This document shows, piece by piece, positions 39,180-49,800 of a stretch of DNA of 64,000 nucleotides. The DNA is from Pipra filicauda. Lineage: Eukaryota; Chordata; Aves; Passeriformes; Pipridae. Numbering within the stretch: position 1 is the stretch's first letter; the number at the start of each line of letters is the position of its first letter. The notes under the pieces are model-generated. The model saw only the letters and a list, made by a program, of their open reading frames with translations, did not search any database and was not told the DNA's origin. The translations under genes and the position numbers were made by a program. The DNA is taken from the NCBI RefSeq assembly GCF_003945595.2, contig NW_024103718.1, positions 1-64,000 of the forward strand. The letters run 5' to 3'.

Positions 39180-42100
39180 GTAAGTAATATGGTGCATGTT
39201 TTCTCTTTGACATTTTACTGTACTGCTGGCAGTTGGTTTAAGCTATCCTCTCCCTGGTGCTGCTACTAACAACGGTAGTTCTGGTATAACCTGTCACTGG
39301 TTTAATAGCATGTTTTTCTTCCCTTTTTTTTAAACCAAAAGGGAAGTTACTTTTGTGGGATGCTTGTCAAGATTGGATACTACTTCAAGTGTATACCAAA
39401 AGGTTGAATAAGTGATTGTGAGCTTGGAAAAGTTGCATACTGGCCTGAACATGTTATTATTATGAAACAACTGTTAATGTTTTGCATAGTTGTGGGTGGT
39501 AATGGGCCTGTTAAAACATCTGGGAGCTAGACTAGCCAAAAGCTTTTTGTGGAAACAGAAGTATGTAATAGTGGCAGCATGATTTGTTAGATGATCTGGC
39601 GTGAGGGTGGGAACTTCAGAGCTTGGATAAAGATGGGCCTTTAAGGCCTGCAGAGAATAGCAAATCCTCATCTTGGGTCTTGTGCAGCAGCAATCTCAAT
39701 TTACAGTTATGAGCCAAGAAAAACTTTCCTTATAGAAGATTGTCTTGGCATGGCCTACAAAGTAACGCACTAATGTGACTGAAGGTAAGCTAGTATTCAA
39801 GGGCAAAGATGATAGCAATTCAGGACTGATATTCTACCAGTGTAGAAGCCCTTTATATACAAGTGTAGAAGCAATTAACCATGAGTAAGATAGTACTAGG
39901 AAACAGGGAAAAACAGTATGGCTTTACAGATTTCTTCAGAAAATTTATTTTTTCTTTAAAGTCCTTGCTTAATCAGGTCTCCTTCCTTTTCTAAATGCAT
40001 AGTTATGTTTAGATAATGTAATTGGGTATTTGGTTTCTCTCAAATAGGAGCTGTTGTTTCAACCAGTGGCTACTACGGATGGTTTAAGCTCTTTTCTGCT
40101 TTTTTCATTCACTACCCCTTCTAATGTTTTTGTAATGATGAGACTTTCATGTGAAACCTTTTCAGGCTAATTAGTGGAAATGACATTAAAAAATGTTACT
40201 TCAAAGCAGTGTGTGGTTTTTAATTTTTTCTTATTGTGCTGGACTTGAGACTAGCCTCTAACAGCAGGAGCAAGAGACCAGTCTCTCAGTGTCTTTATTG
40301 TAGAATTGGAAAATTAAAATGAATGTCAAATATTCTTAACATCTTGATACTGAAAGTCTTGTCTTGTACTGTGACCTCAGCTGATTAATAAAACAACTTT
40401 TACATACCAAGAAGTAAGTTGAATGGAGTATTCGATTCATTAAACTTTTCAATGCCAGGTATTTGGAAGTATTTTTTTAATTCCCCCTCAAGTCTGTGTG
40501 CCTAAAAATCTTTAGGTACCTAGAATGTTGAAATTTAGATTCAGGAACAATTGATATCTTTTTTAGATCAGATCTCCAGCTAAAAAAACCTCTCCAAACA
40601 AATTGCTGGCTCCTGTGGTGTTCTTAAAGTATTTGTACCTCTGATAATTGAGCTTGCTTAAGAGCGTTTAAGATCATCTTTTGAGTGTGGTGTGCCTGTG
40701 TCCTGGGCAGTGTTATTCAGCAGATCTGGCTGAATTTGCTGTATAAGCTTGCTGTGCAGCTCTTACCTGGAGGGTTTCTTGTCACTTAATTTCTTTATGG
40801 TGTTATCATGTGGTAGTATTTTTAAACTGGTCATGTGATGTCAGCTCAGCCCTGACTTTGAAAAAGTAAATTTGGTTAAGGGCACCTTGAGTTTGTCTGT
40901 TTGGAGTAGGGGAACAAACAGTATGTATTCTAGTTTGTCAATAGCACTTCCTGTTGGAGTTTTGTGGTGTTCCTTCCTCTCCTCTAACACCTATCTTCCC
41001 CTCCCCAGATTAACTAATGACTGTGAGGCTAACAAACAGTTTAATTGTTACAGCGGCAATACTTCCTTCCCCCCAAGTCCATATGAAAACCAGCTGTTTG
41101 GTGTAGAGGGGGAGAATAGCTGTTGAATGTCTTAGGGTATAGTTGGATCAACCTGATGTGGTATGATTGCAGGTTGCCCCTGAAAGGGAGAGGTCCTGCT
41201 GGTTCCCTGTCCTGTTTTTATTTAGAGCATGGGAAACAGAGTAAGACAGTTCGATTACTGGTTAAACTGGTGCCCTGTCCTGGAGCTGGATCCCTGCTAG
41301 GTCTGGTGCATGGAAAGCAGTGGGGATAAGTGTGTAAAGCAGGACTGTCCCTTTCAGTGGCAGTCTGTATTTACAACAAAGCAAGTGCAGTATCAAACTG
41401 CACCTGTGTATTTAGTAGCAAGGTCTGTGACAAGAATAATTTTTACTCCCAGCAACGAGATTTTTATGCTGAGCAGCTATGCTCTTGCACCACTCTTTTC
41501 TTAATGGGAAGGTTTTGCTTGGGGTTTGAGGCTTACTGACTTCTGACAGCTTGTTATCCCCTTCTTACAGCCATGACAGAAGTATTGAAGCACTAAGTGC
41601 ACTCCAGTGTGAAAGGTGACAGTGAATTTCAGTGGCGTACTAAGTTTGATTTGCTGTTCTGTTGCACTGTGTATTGAGTGTGTAACAGTGTCTGGTAGTT
41701 TGAGACCCCCAAAATCCAATTCCTGAGTCCAAGCCCCCCTCACACAACTCACCCTAGTGTGAGATGGGGTTTTCCAGACACAGCACAAGACAATATAGGG
41801 GAAGGGAATTATATTACAATCACTATACAAATAAATATTATAATACATCATCTACATAATCTTAACTATCTTTCCTGTGATAAATCAGTATTTACATTGG
41901 ATCAAATCTCTTCTCCCTCCAATAAAAGTCCAGAAGGGAAGAAGGAAAAGATCCTTTCCACTCTCAGAACAGCAGTGTCTCTTCTTCCATGCAGCAGCTG
42001 TAGCTGGATCTCTTTCCATTATACACAAGGGGGGTCTCATCTCGGCCCTTCGACTCCAAGCGAAGGTCTCTCTCTCCCGTGGACTGCGGTAACCAGGACA

Positions 42101-42499
42101 AAAAGGCTCTCTTCACCACGTCATATCACGAAGTTCAGGGATCTTCGTGACGGTCCCTTTCCTCAGGGGGTTTACCTCTGAGACACAACATCTCGGGCAG
42201 CTTTCAGTTGCAAGCCTTTACCTCAAGAGTTCTACCAGAGCTCCTGTGCTCTGTCTCAGGCTGCCAGCCTGGCAGCAGCAGCAGGGGGGAGGCAGGCCAC
42301 TTCCCCCACATTCCTTCTGGCTGTCCCGGTCCAGCTCCGGGACATCTGAGCTTCTTAGCTCCTCTCGCTGGTACTGCTGCATTCCAAGACTCCCCTCAAA
42401 TGGGAGTCCACCACCCCTCCTCTCTAGGAGGTGTCTCAGAAGGGGTTTTGGGGGTTTCTTGGTTCAGTTCTTACCCCAAAAGTCTGTCCGTAGAGCTTA

Positions 42500-42502
<3 letters not shown>

Positions 42503-42538
<36 letters not shown>
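42503..42538 (+). repeat. (TC)18 microsatellite
   Basis: This is a perfect TC dinucleotide run inside the LTR-like element. It is likely length-polymorphic. Confidence 0.98.
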
Positions 42539-42540
<2 letters not shown>

Positions 42541-42549
42541 CTCTTCCAT

Positions 42550-42564
42550 CCCCCCCCCCCCCCC
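42550..42564 (+). repeat. C15 homopolymer
   Basis: Fifteen consecutive C lie 11 bases after the (TC)n tract in the LTR-like element. The length is prone to sequencing error. Confidence 0.95.
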
Positions 42565-43677
42565 ATTAGAGATCTCTCTGTCTTCCTGCTTGGCTGCAAA
42601 CTGCCTCTGCTGTTTCTTCTTATCTCTCAGTTTTCTGCCACTGTTCTCCGTTTGCTGCTGCTCTGCCGCTGCTTTTCAGCATCTCCTGCTGCTGCTCACA
42701 GAGGAGAAACTCCTCCAGCTCTCTGCTACGGAATTCGGCCCAGTTTAACGCTGTTCCAAGTTCTTGTAGCCCCTCAGCCGGGGGCTGGGGGGGCCCAGCC
42801 CCCAACGGGGCTCCTGCCTCTTCTCCTCGTGGCTTCAGAACATGGCCACTCTCATCTTCAACTACAACATCACCCTTCTTTTCTGGTTTGATGTGATGTG
42901 TTTTAATTTTGCAGGAGCGCTGATTGGGTTAACACCAAGAGAGACACCACCCCCTCGGGGGTTACCATTTTTTTTAACTCCAGGGGGAAAAAGCACTTTT
43001 TTTCCCCACCACACAGTGTCATGATGGCAATGAAAGATTTTGCCGGGTTCCTCACCTGAGGCTCACATACGAGTAGGGGCTAGCTGGTATAACTCAGCAG
43101 GAGTGCCTGGACAGCATGGAAGTGTTGGTCTTTTACCCCCCCATGCCCTAGGTAGAGAGAATTCTCTCTTCCTTATGATTGGAATGTCTTTTAAAGTTCT
43201 CCCATAACAGATGAGTATTGTATTCCAGGTCATCTATACTGATTAGGGGCACTGACCACTGTACCTGTCAGCACCGTATCTGCATACTGCCAGTATGTAC
43301 CTGTGCTGATGCGAGGCAGCATACCTGCTGGCACCTCTTCCCTGGACTTGACTGGTTCCTAGAGCTGCTGCTGTAGGGTTCTAGTTTCTGCACAGTGCCT
43401 GGTAAGGAGAGCCAAAGAATGCTGGTGTGAATAGTCAAAACTTTTTTCTTCTAAACCTGTGTGTGTGCTAGGTAGATCTAGTAAAGCATACTGTTTGTTA
43501 TATCATCACCGTTAAATCAGCAGAACTCTTTCAAAAGTAGGTGATCTCAGAATTACAAGCTCATGGATAAACCATGGTTTTAGTGGAAGTGGAGGAGAAA
43601 AGAATACATGTTTCTGGAGGGAGAAAAACTTGTGTTCTGTTCATATCTCAAGATTCTTATTGTTCTTTTCCCTTCAG

Positions 43678-43725
43678 ACTTTTGAAAAACTCCTTATTGC
43701 CAACAGAGGAGAGATTGCATGCCGA
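43678..43725 (+). CDS. PCCA: PCCA coding exon 3: start of the biotin-carboxylase domain
   Basis: The 48-nt exon encodes TFEKLLIANRGEIACR. The core, (I/V)ANRGEIA(C)R, is the diagnostic first beta strand of biotin carboxylase and carbamoyl-phosphate-synthetase L-chain N-terminal domains. The preceding TF(E/D)K joins exactly to YDPNEK of exon 2, as in vertebrate PCCA. This separates it from related carboxylases (MCCC1, PC, ACACA), which lack the YDPNEK-TF context. The acceptor is ttttcccttcag and the donor is GTAAGT. The exon is phase 0 at both ends and is followed by a very short intron of 96 nt. Confidence 0.97.
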
Positions 43726-43821
43726 GTAAGTATGTAGTCTTTTAATTTTTTCTTTTTTTGTAGTTAATTCTTACATTATCGGTATTTTAAATATTCATAA
43801 TTGTCACTTCTTATATGGTAG
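43726..43821 (+). other. PCCA: PCCA intron 3, only 96 bp
   Basis: The intron runs from a consensus GTAAGT donor to a TAG acceptor and is AT-rich, with T-runs after the donor. Its length is close to the practical minimum for a vertebrate intron, in contrast to its neighbours. It may be spliced by intron definition. Confidence 0.93.
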
Positions 43822-43890
43822 GTCATCAAAACGTGTAAGAAGATGGGGATTAAAACTGTTGCCATACACAGTGATGTGGATGCCAACGCT
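43822..43890 (+). CDS. PCCA: PCCA coding exon 4: biotin-carboxylase N-terminal domain, continued
   Basis: The 69-nt exon encodes 23 residues, beginning VIKTCKKMGIKTVAIHSDVD and ending ANA. It is the first helix and second strand of the biotin-carboxylase N-lobe. The pattern VI+TCKKMGIKTVAI(H/Y)SDVDA is characteristic of PCCA, and the H-S-D segment belongs to the conserved fold that packs against the ATP-grasp domain. It is flanked by ttatatggtag and GTAAGT. The acceptor has a weak polypyrimidine tract. The last in-window codon is Ala67 (18+26+16+23 = 83 codons in total across the four exons, counting from Met1, so this Ala is residue 83 of the whole reading frame). The ATP-grasp region, the remaining biotin-carboxylase domain and the biotinyl domain must lie to the right of the window. 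Confidence 0.97.
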
Positions 43891-45588
43891 GTAAGTACTA
43901 CTTGAATTCAAATGGTAAATGGGGTTCTTAGTAATTCTGCAAGACTTGCCGCTTTTATACAGGTTTGTTAATTATTGTGGTAAGCATATTGGCAATTCTG
44001 AAGTATCTTTCTGTATGTCCTTTTCCTCTGTGTGCTTGAACGGAGTGGAGATACCAAGTTGGAGGGAGAATTAGACAAGTATTTAGCATATCTTTTCTGT
44101 GAACTCTTCTATGTTTTGCTTGTGTAAATGTTACCTTCCTCTTTGTGTGGATTAAGCTAGATACATGTGCACACAGATATGTGCACCTAGTGTGAGTGGC
44201 AGTGACACTTAAATTATGTTTTGCTAATGTACACAAAAAAGGCAGTGAAAAGTGGATCTTAGGAGATGGTGTAGAGCTTAGTATAAATTTTTCCTGTGCC
44301 TGGTAAATCCAGCTCATTGCTTCCCCCTTCCCAGAGAAGTGCCCTCTCCTACCAGGTGTGCTGAACAGGCCTACTGGAGCTGTTCCATTTGATTTGGATA
44401 TTGAGGTGCCTTGAATATTCAGCAGCATGGCAGGAAGGTGGTAAAATGACTTTCTGGACAAGTAAGGTACTTGTCTAGCTACTTGCCCATTTTCAGGTCC
44501 TCATAGTCTCTATTTTAGAAATAATTGAAGTCATTCATGGGAAAAATAGGGGGATAATTTCTTCTGTGATATAACAGCAAGTGTAGTCATACTTGCATAT
44601 CCTTGTTGACTAAGAGAACACACTACTACAGTAGAACTGCTACAGGAGAAATGGCTAGGGATAATCCCATGTCCCAGGATAGTTTGTTGAAATCTGGAAG
44701 GGAGTGAAAACCCTGTTATGATTTAATAAAAGAAGTCACTCAGACAAGATATCAGGGAAAAAAATTGTGTATTGTATGCAGGACAGGACTTGTGAATATA
44801 GATGTTGAGTTACTCAACTTTGGAAGAACTGAAGCATGGTTGATGAAATCTGAAAGTAGTTAGAACTTAGGTGTTTTCAGAGTTAAGTGAAAGGTGAGAA
44901 CTGTTGGGAGTTCTGGACTTTGACAGTGTTTTTGTCAGAGTTCCTTTGTGGTTCTAATACTACATGACAAGCTCAGTTCATATGTAGATAGAGCAAGGGA
45001 CTGAAATGGGACTTTCTGGAATGCTCTACTGAAGGATTTTTATGCCAAGTAATTCATTTGTTTGAGGTGAATGGAAAGTATACTTGGTCTGGATTTCAAC
45101 TGGTAGCCGTAACTGGTAGAGTGTAGTAGCCTGTGAGTGCTCAGAGGACTGAAATGAAATTCTTAATGGGGAGATGTCAGACATCATGATAAATTCTGTT
45201 TCTTTTGGAAACCAAGGGTTATGTGAATATGAATACAAACTACTGTGTATGACCTATGATTCCTCTAGTAAAACCGAAGCATGCTGATGGATGCTTGAAT
45301 TCCGTCTTATATATATGATATCTGCTGTTAGGATAAATGGATTGACTGTTTAGCAGCACTGCATAGCCTTGTTCACTGGGGTGAATTCATCCTGAAAATA
45401 GACTTAAAAAGCTGTTTAAAAAAAGAAAACATGTTCTTTCACCAGTCCATAATAGACTTGAGAAAATGAATTGGTCTTCTCTCCAGCGTGTCTGTTTATT
45501 GTGTGGACTCTACGATCTGGAGACTATGAAAAAAATCTGAAAGCAGTAAGTGAAAACAAAGATTGAAGAACATAATGAGGGAGTTAAG

Positions 45589-45624
45589 AATGACATGAAA
45601 AAGTATAATGACATGAAAAAGTAT
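45589..45624 (+). repeat. Tandem 18-bp duplication
   Basis: The 18-mer AATGACATGAAAAAGTAT occurs twice in direct tandem without mismatch, which suggests a recent slippage or duplication event in PCCA intron 4. Confidence 0.95.
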
Positions 45625-46842
45625 AACTCATGACCTTAGGGAAGGGAGTACAAATAGTGCATTATAAAGAGGAATTTGAAAATGTGTCTGTGTTGCTTCG
45701 ATCTACAGTGCTGTCTTAGCTTTAAAAGACAGATAGGATCTTTAATTTGTAATAGTTCACGAGAGAAAGGAAATCCAAGCTGGTATCTCAGAAATGCATT
45801 AATATACTTATGGCAGTTCATAAAGATAACATGAAGTGTGCTAAATGGGATGCTGACATTCTGAGTTCATGAACAAGAGACGGGACTAATAAATGCTGTA
45901 AGGCTGACAGTGTTTGCTTAGCTCTTTAGATCCCTGCTTATGGACTGATCAAACTGATCTGTGCAAGGTTAAGCAGTAGCTATGTGCATTGAAGCTCCAA
46001 GTATTTAAAGAAAATGAGAGGCAGGCTACTTGAAATACTCTTCTGTAGGTTTAAAATAAGGAAGTGGTATTAAGTCTAAGCTAGTTTTTTGGTCTAATTA
46101 TACACATCGTTTATGTCTACCATACATCCTTTAATCACTGTGTTGTGTGCTTGCACTGGAAATAGTTTAGCTGATGTTGCCTGTCTTAATGACTTGGATA
46201 CCTCCAGTTATTCATTGTGGGAATGGCGTGGCCCGTTGCAGTGATGTGTGTGATTGCCAGTTTGGATGATCTTGATAGATGAGCCCAGAGGCCAAATTCT
46301 TTGACTCTGTTGCTTACCATAAAGTATCCAACCATAATTGCCCATAATTGTGTTCAGGATCCATCAACAGCTGCCTTCTCAGTTGTACCAGTCATAGTGA
46401 AATCCCAGACACTCTGAAATCAAACCTGGGAGCTGATGCAACCTACCAAAGGAACCTCTGTCCTCAAGGAGCTAGGAGAAGCCTGTTTGTTTAGCAGTGG
46501 GATGCTGCAAGAGTTGTTAATATTCTTTTGATTTTCTGCTTGACAGAGCATCTCTCACTCCTTCATGACTTGTATTGCAAAGACATCAAATATGATAGGC
46601 AGCTACCCTGATGATGATGGTCATTGAACCAAAGGCAGAAATAAATGTCAAGGCATGCAGTTGAACTAGTTGTCCATCCAGTGGCATGTGGTTTTAGGTG
46701 ACTAAAGCAGGTAGGGATGGTTTACAAAAATATTTTTTTTATTAATGTGTTTAGAAATAGCACTAATTGGAGTAGATAAATTTTCTGTTTAGAATGTGGA
46801 GTAACCTTTGAGGTGTACTAATGGCCCCTTATTACATTGCCT

Positions 46843-46876
46843 GTAGCTATATAGATTACATCATCTCTATAGCTAC
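46843..46876. repeat. 13-bp inverted repeat (hairpin)
   Basis: GTAGCTATATAGA and TCTCTATAGCTAC pair over 12 of 13 positions around an 8-nt loop, in intron 4. Confidence 0.85.
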
Positions 46877-49800
46877 TTGCTGAGAAATGGGTAGCCTGAT
46901 ACTCTTAATATGAATTCATTGTTACAAAAATAACTGTAAAAGAGGGCGATCCAGTCTGTCTGTTCCATCTCTCTGGCTTTCTGTCATATTGGTTGAAAAC
47001 AGAACTGAAATTGAAGTGAGGCAGAATTCCTTCAGTGCGTTCACTAAATATTTAAGGGGAGAAAGAAAACTGTCCCAAGGTTTCTAGCAATTCAGTGATA
47101 TCTTTAGTAATAGCTTCTAATTTATTCCCTATCCAGTGATATGCATAAATGACTCAAGCAGGCATTTTCACTGGTGTTTGGATAGGAATGGTATACAGTC
47201 TTAAAATAATCGTCTTTGAATGCAGGTAGTGTAAGACTCGCTAGTGAGTAATCTTATCCTAGAGCTTCATTTTGGTGTGGTTTTTTTGGTGAATATTCAA
47301 CTTTTCTTTCATTTTTTAAAAAATTTTAAAATTATCTGAAATCCTTGTGGAGTTTACGGTGCTGAATAGAGGTGCTGGGAATAGCTGAAATACATATAAA
47401 CTTTCCATGAAATGGCTTTCTCTTGGTCTTTAGACTTAGTTTCTGTAGAGCACCAGGGCAAATGTTTTGAATATGCTGTTAGAGCAATATTAATTTTGAC
47501 ATACTTATCATTAATAGATAAAACTGGCCACTAGACTATCAGAGCATAAAGGAATTTTCATTTCAAGGAATTAAAACTTTACCATTATGATCAGGAAGCA
47601 GCAGAGAGGACTGTTATAAACTGGGAATGTTGCAAAAATTGAACAACCTGCCAAGAGCCAAATAAAGCTTACCTGAAGAGGGAAAATACAAAGAACAAAC
47701 TGCTTGTGCTCTTAATTTAAAAAAATGGCCAAAGATCTGAAAAATTTTTATGGATTAAAATTTTTACAGTGATAGTGAAGAGAGCATTAACAAAACTTAA
47801 AAGGAGATGGGTGACTTCAGAGACTTTTGGATGCATCTGTATTAATGCAAAATTGCAGATAGCTGGAAATGGTATTAAATGGGATTGAATTGCATTTATC
47901 TTTGTGGAGGTGAGAGCATGTGTGAACTGGGAAAAAAAGTTACGTCTAAAGTTATTTGTGCTGTGGAAGAGAAGCTGCTGCTTTAGCAATTGTCCTGATG
48001 TAAAAATAATTGTGGTGGTTGGGGAAAACAACCTGACAAAATGGCTGCTGAGACCCCCATGGAGCATACAGTTGCTCACGTGGTACTGAATGTTTTGAAA
48101 AAAAGTAGGTCATAATGGATGCTTTTAGGGTCTTGAAAATCCTGGCCAATACTTTTTTATTACATTTGTTATTTTGGGGAAAGTAGAGGAAAAAAGTTGT
48201 ATACTGTTCAAAATGCTGGGTTTTGTTAACTTCAGTGTTCAACTTTCAAAACATTCTTTACACTTAGGTGAAGTGGGGAAGGACCAATAGAATTTGGATT
48301 GTTTTTTTAATTAAAACATCTGGTGGAATTATTTTTGATATGAGAAAACAAGCAAAGAAGTTTCAGCTGAACAAGAGTAATCCTATGTACTCTTTCCCCC
48401 TGAACTGATTGGAATAGAGGGTTAAGATGAAAGAGCCTCCTCAACCATAAATGTAACACTGATGGTGCAAACATTGTCAAGGAAAGCTAGAGAACTATTG
48501 TAATGCCTAATGTAATCAGCTAAAAGTATGATAAATGAAGAACAAGCTTTCACTAATTGGATCTGAACAAAAGAAGGTATAGCATAAAGCAGTGAATGAG
48601 ATATAATTTTACTTGGCATTTTTTAACACAGCAGGGATTCTATAGCCATATGAAGCAATGAACTATAAATGACTGAAAAAATCCCATGGGAAAGTAATGT
48701 AAACTACTAAAACTTAACAGAGTAGTGGGCAGTTAGTTATACTTCTTTCATATAAGGTTTTTTTCAGTCAGTCACTTAAGACTTCAGGTGTTATTGTATT
48801 AAATTGCCTGTTCTAAATCTTGTTCTGCTAGATAATACAAAACCAAAAGTAATGCAAATGCTTTTATTGGTGTAAAGGTAATTGCACAGATTTGAGCTCT
48901 TCTCCCAAAACTGTAGTCTTTTTCAGTGTCAGAAAATTGAAAAAAATCAAATTAATTAGAAATAGAAGATCTGTATTCCTTTCCTGACTTTATTTCTTTT
49001 TTTAAACTTGGAGTCTGAGGCAGTTTTTCAGAAGGAAGTTGGGGAAAATCTCATTTACGAAAGTTGCAAAGCTGAAGAAGAATGTAAGCTTCTCTACTAA
49101 GTCTGTTTTGAGCCGAATGAATTTGGGTGAGCAAGATGAGCTTTTTGCTGAAGCAATAGAAACTTAGAATTTTGCTGAAGACTTCCCTATAGCTTAATGG
49201 GATGCTGTCAAGTTCTTTTGTTCTTAAGAAATCTAGGTGGCAAAAGTAGAGAGGAATTTGGCATTTAAGTTTTAATCTAAACTTTTTTGTGTTTTTTTAG
49301 TTTGAAAAGTGGAAGTTTATCCAAAACTGAGGAGTTTCATTTACTTGTAACTAACTTAGTGGTCTTAACATTTGTCCAGACTCTTGTTTACTTGGTTTTT
49401 TTCTGTTTACATCTTTAAAATGTGCAAAGCTTTCTTCCGTCATCTGCTACAAAACTAAAAATTCAGTAATTTTGACAGCTCGTTGTATCCGAATGGCACT
49501 TCAGGGGTTTGTGCTCAGATAACTTGAAGAGATCTGTTTGAGTACCTATATGAAAAGGAAACTCTAATATTTTAATGCCTTTTTGAAATACACGATTCCC
49601 AGGCTGCTGCGAAGGGTATATAGAATGGACTCTGCCTCCATGTCCTGTCTGGAGAAATTCATTCTTCATACATGGTGTTGTTTGCAAGGTGTGCAGAACA
49701 GGAACGTGCCAGATCACACCAAGAAAACATTAGGGTCAGGTTTGCAGTTGCTGTTCTCCTCTTCCTTCAAAGTATTTGCCTCTTGTTTCAAAAGTGAGAC

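Larger units (their letters stand above)
41693..43015. mobile_element. Solo-LTR-like insertion in PCCA intron 2
   Basis: A 1.3 kb block differs sharply in composition from the surrounding intron (CpG-containing, pyrimidine-rich). It begins TGGTAGTTTGAG and ends CCCACCACACA, giving the TG...CA ends of retroviral LTRs. The identical 5-mer GTGTC lies just outside each end (41688-41692 and 43016-43020). The match can be read as up to 8 bp (ACAGTGTC), because the end and the flank share bases. It contains a (TC)n tract and a C15 run. No gag, pol or env coding is present, so it would be a solo LTR of an endogenous retrovirus left by recombination. Orientation is unsure. The complement also begins TG and ends CA, and I lean to the minus strand. 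The family was not identified. Confidence 0.7.
39180..43677 (+). other. PCCA: PCCA intron 2, interrupted by an LTR-like element
   Basis: The 4.5 kb intron lies between a GTAAGT donor and a cccttcag acceptor. About 30 per cent of it is the LTR-like insertion at 41693-43015. The remainder is AT-rich non-coding DNA in which I see no other element. Confidence 0.85.

Noticed and set aside
42208..42891. 227-codon Ser/Leu/Pro-rich opening in PCCA intron 2
   Set aside because: It lies entirely inside the LTR-like element and is built on the (TC)n and poly-C tracts. No retroviral protein motif is present.
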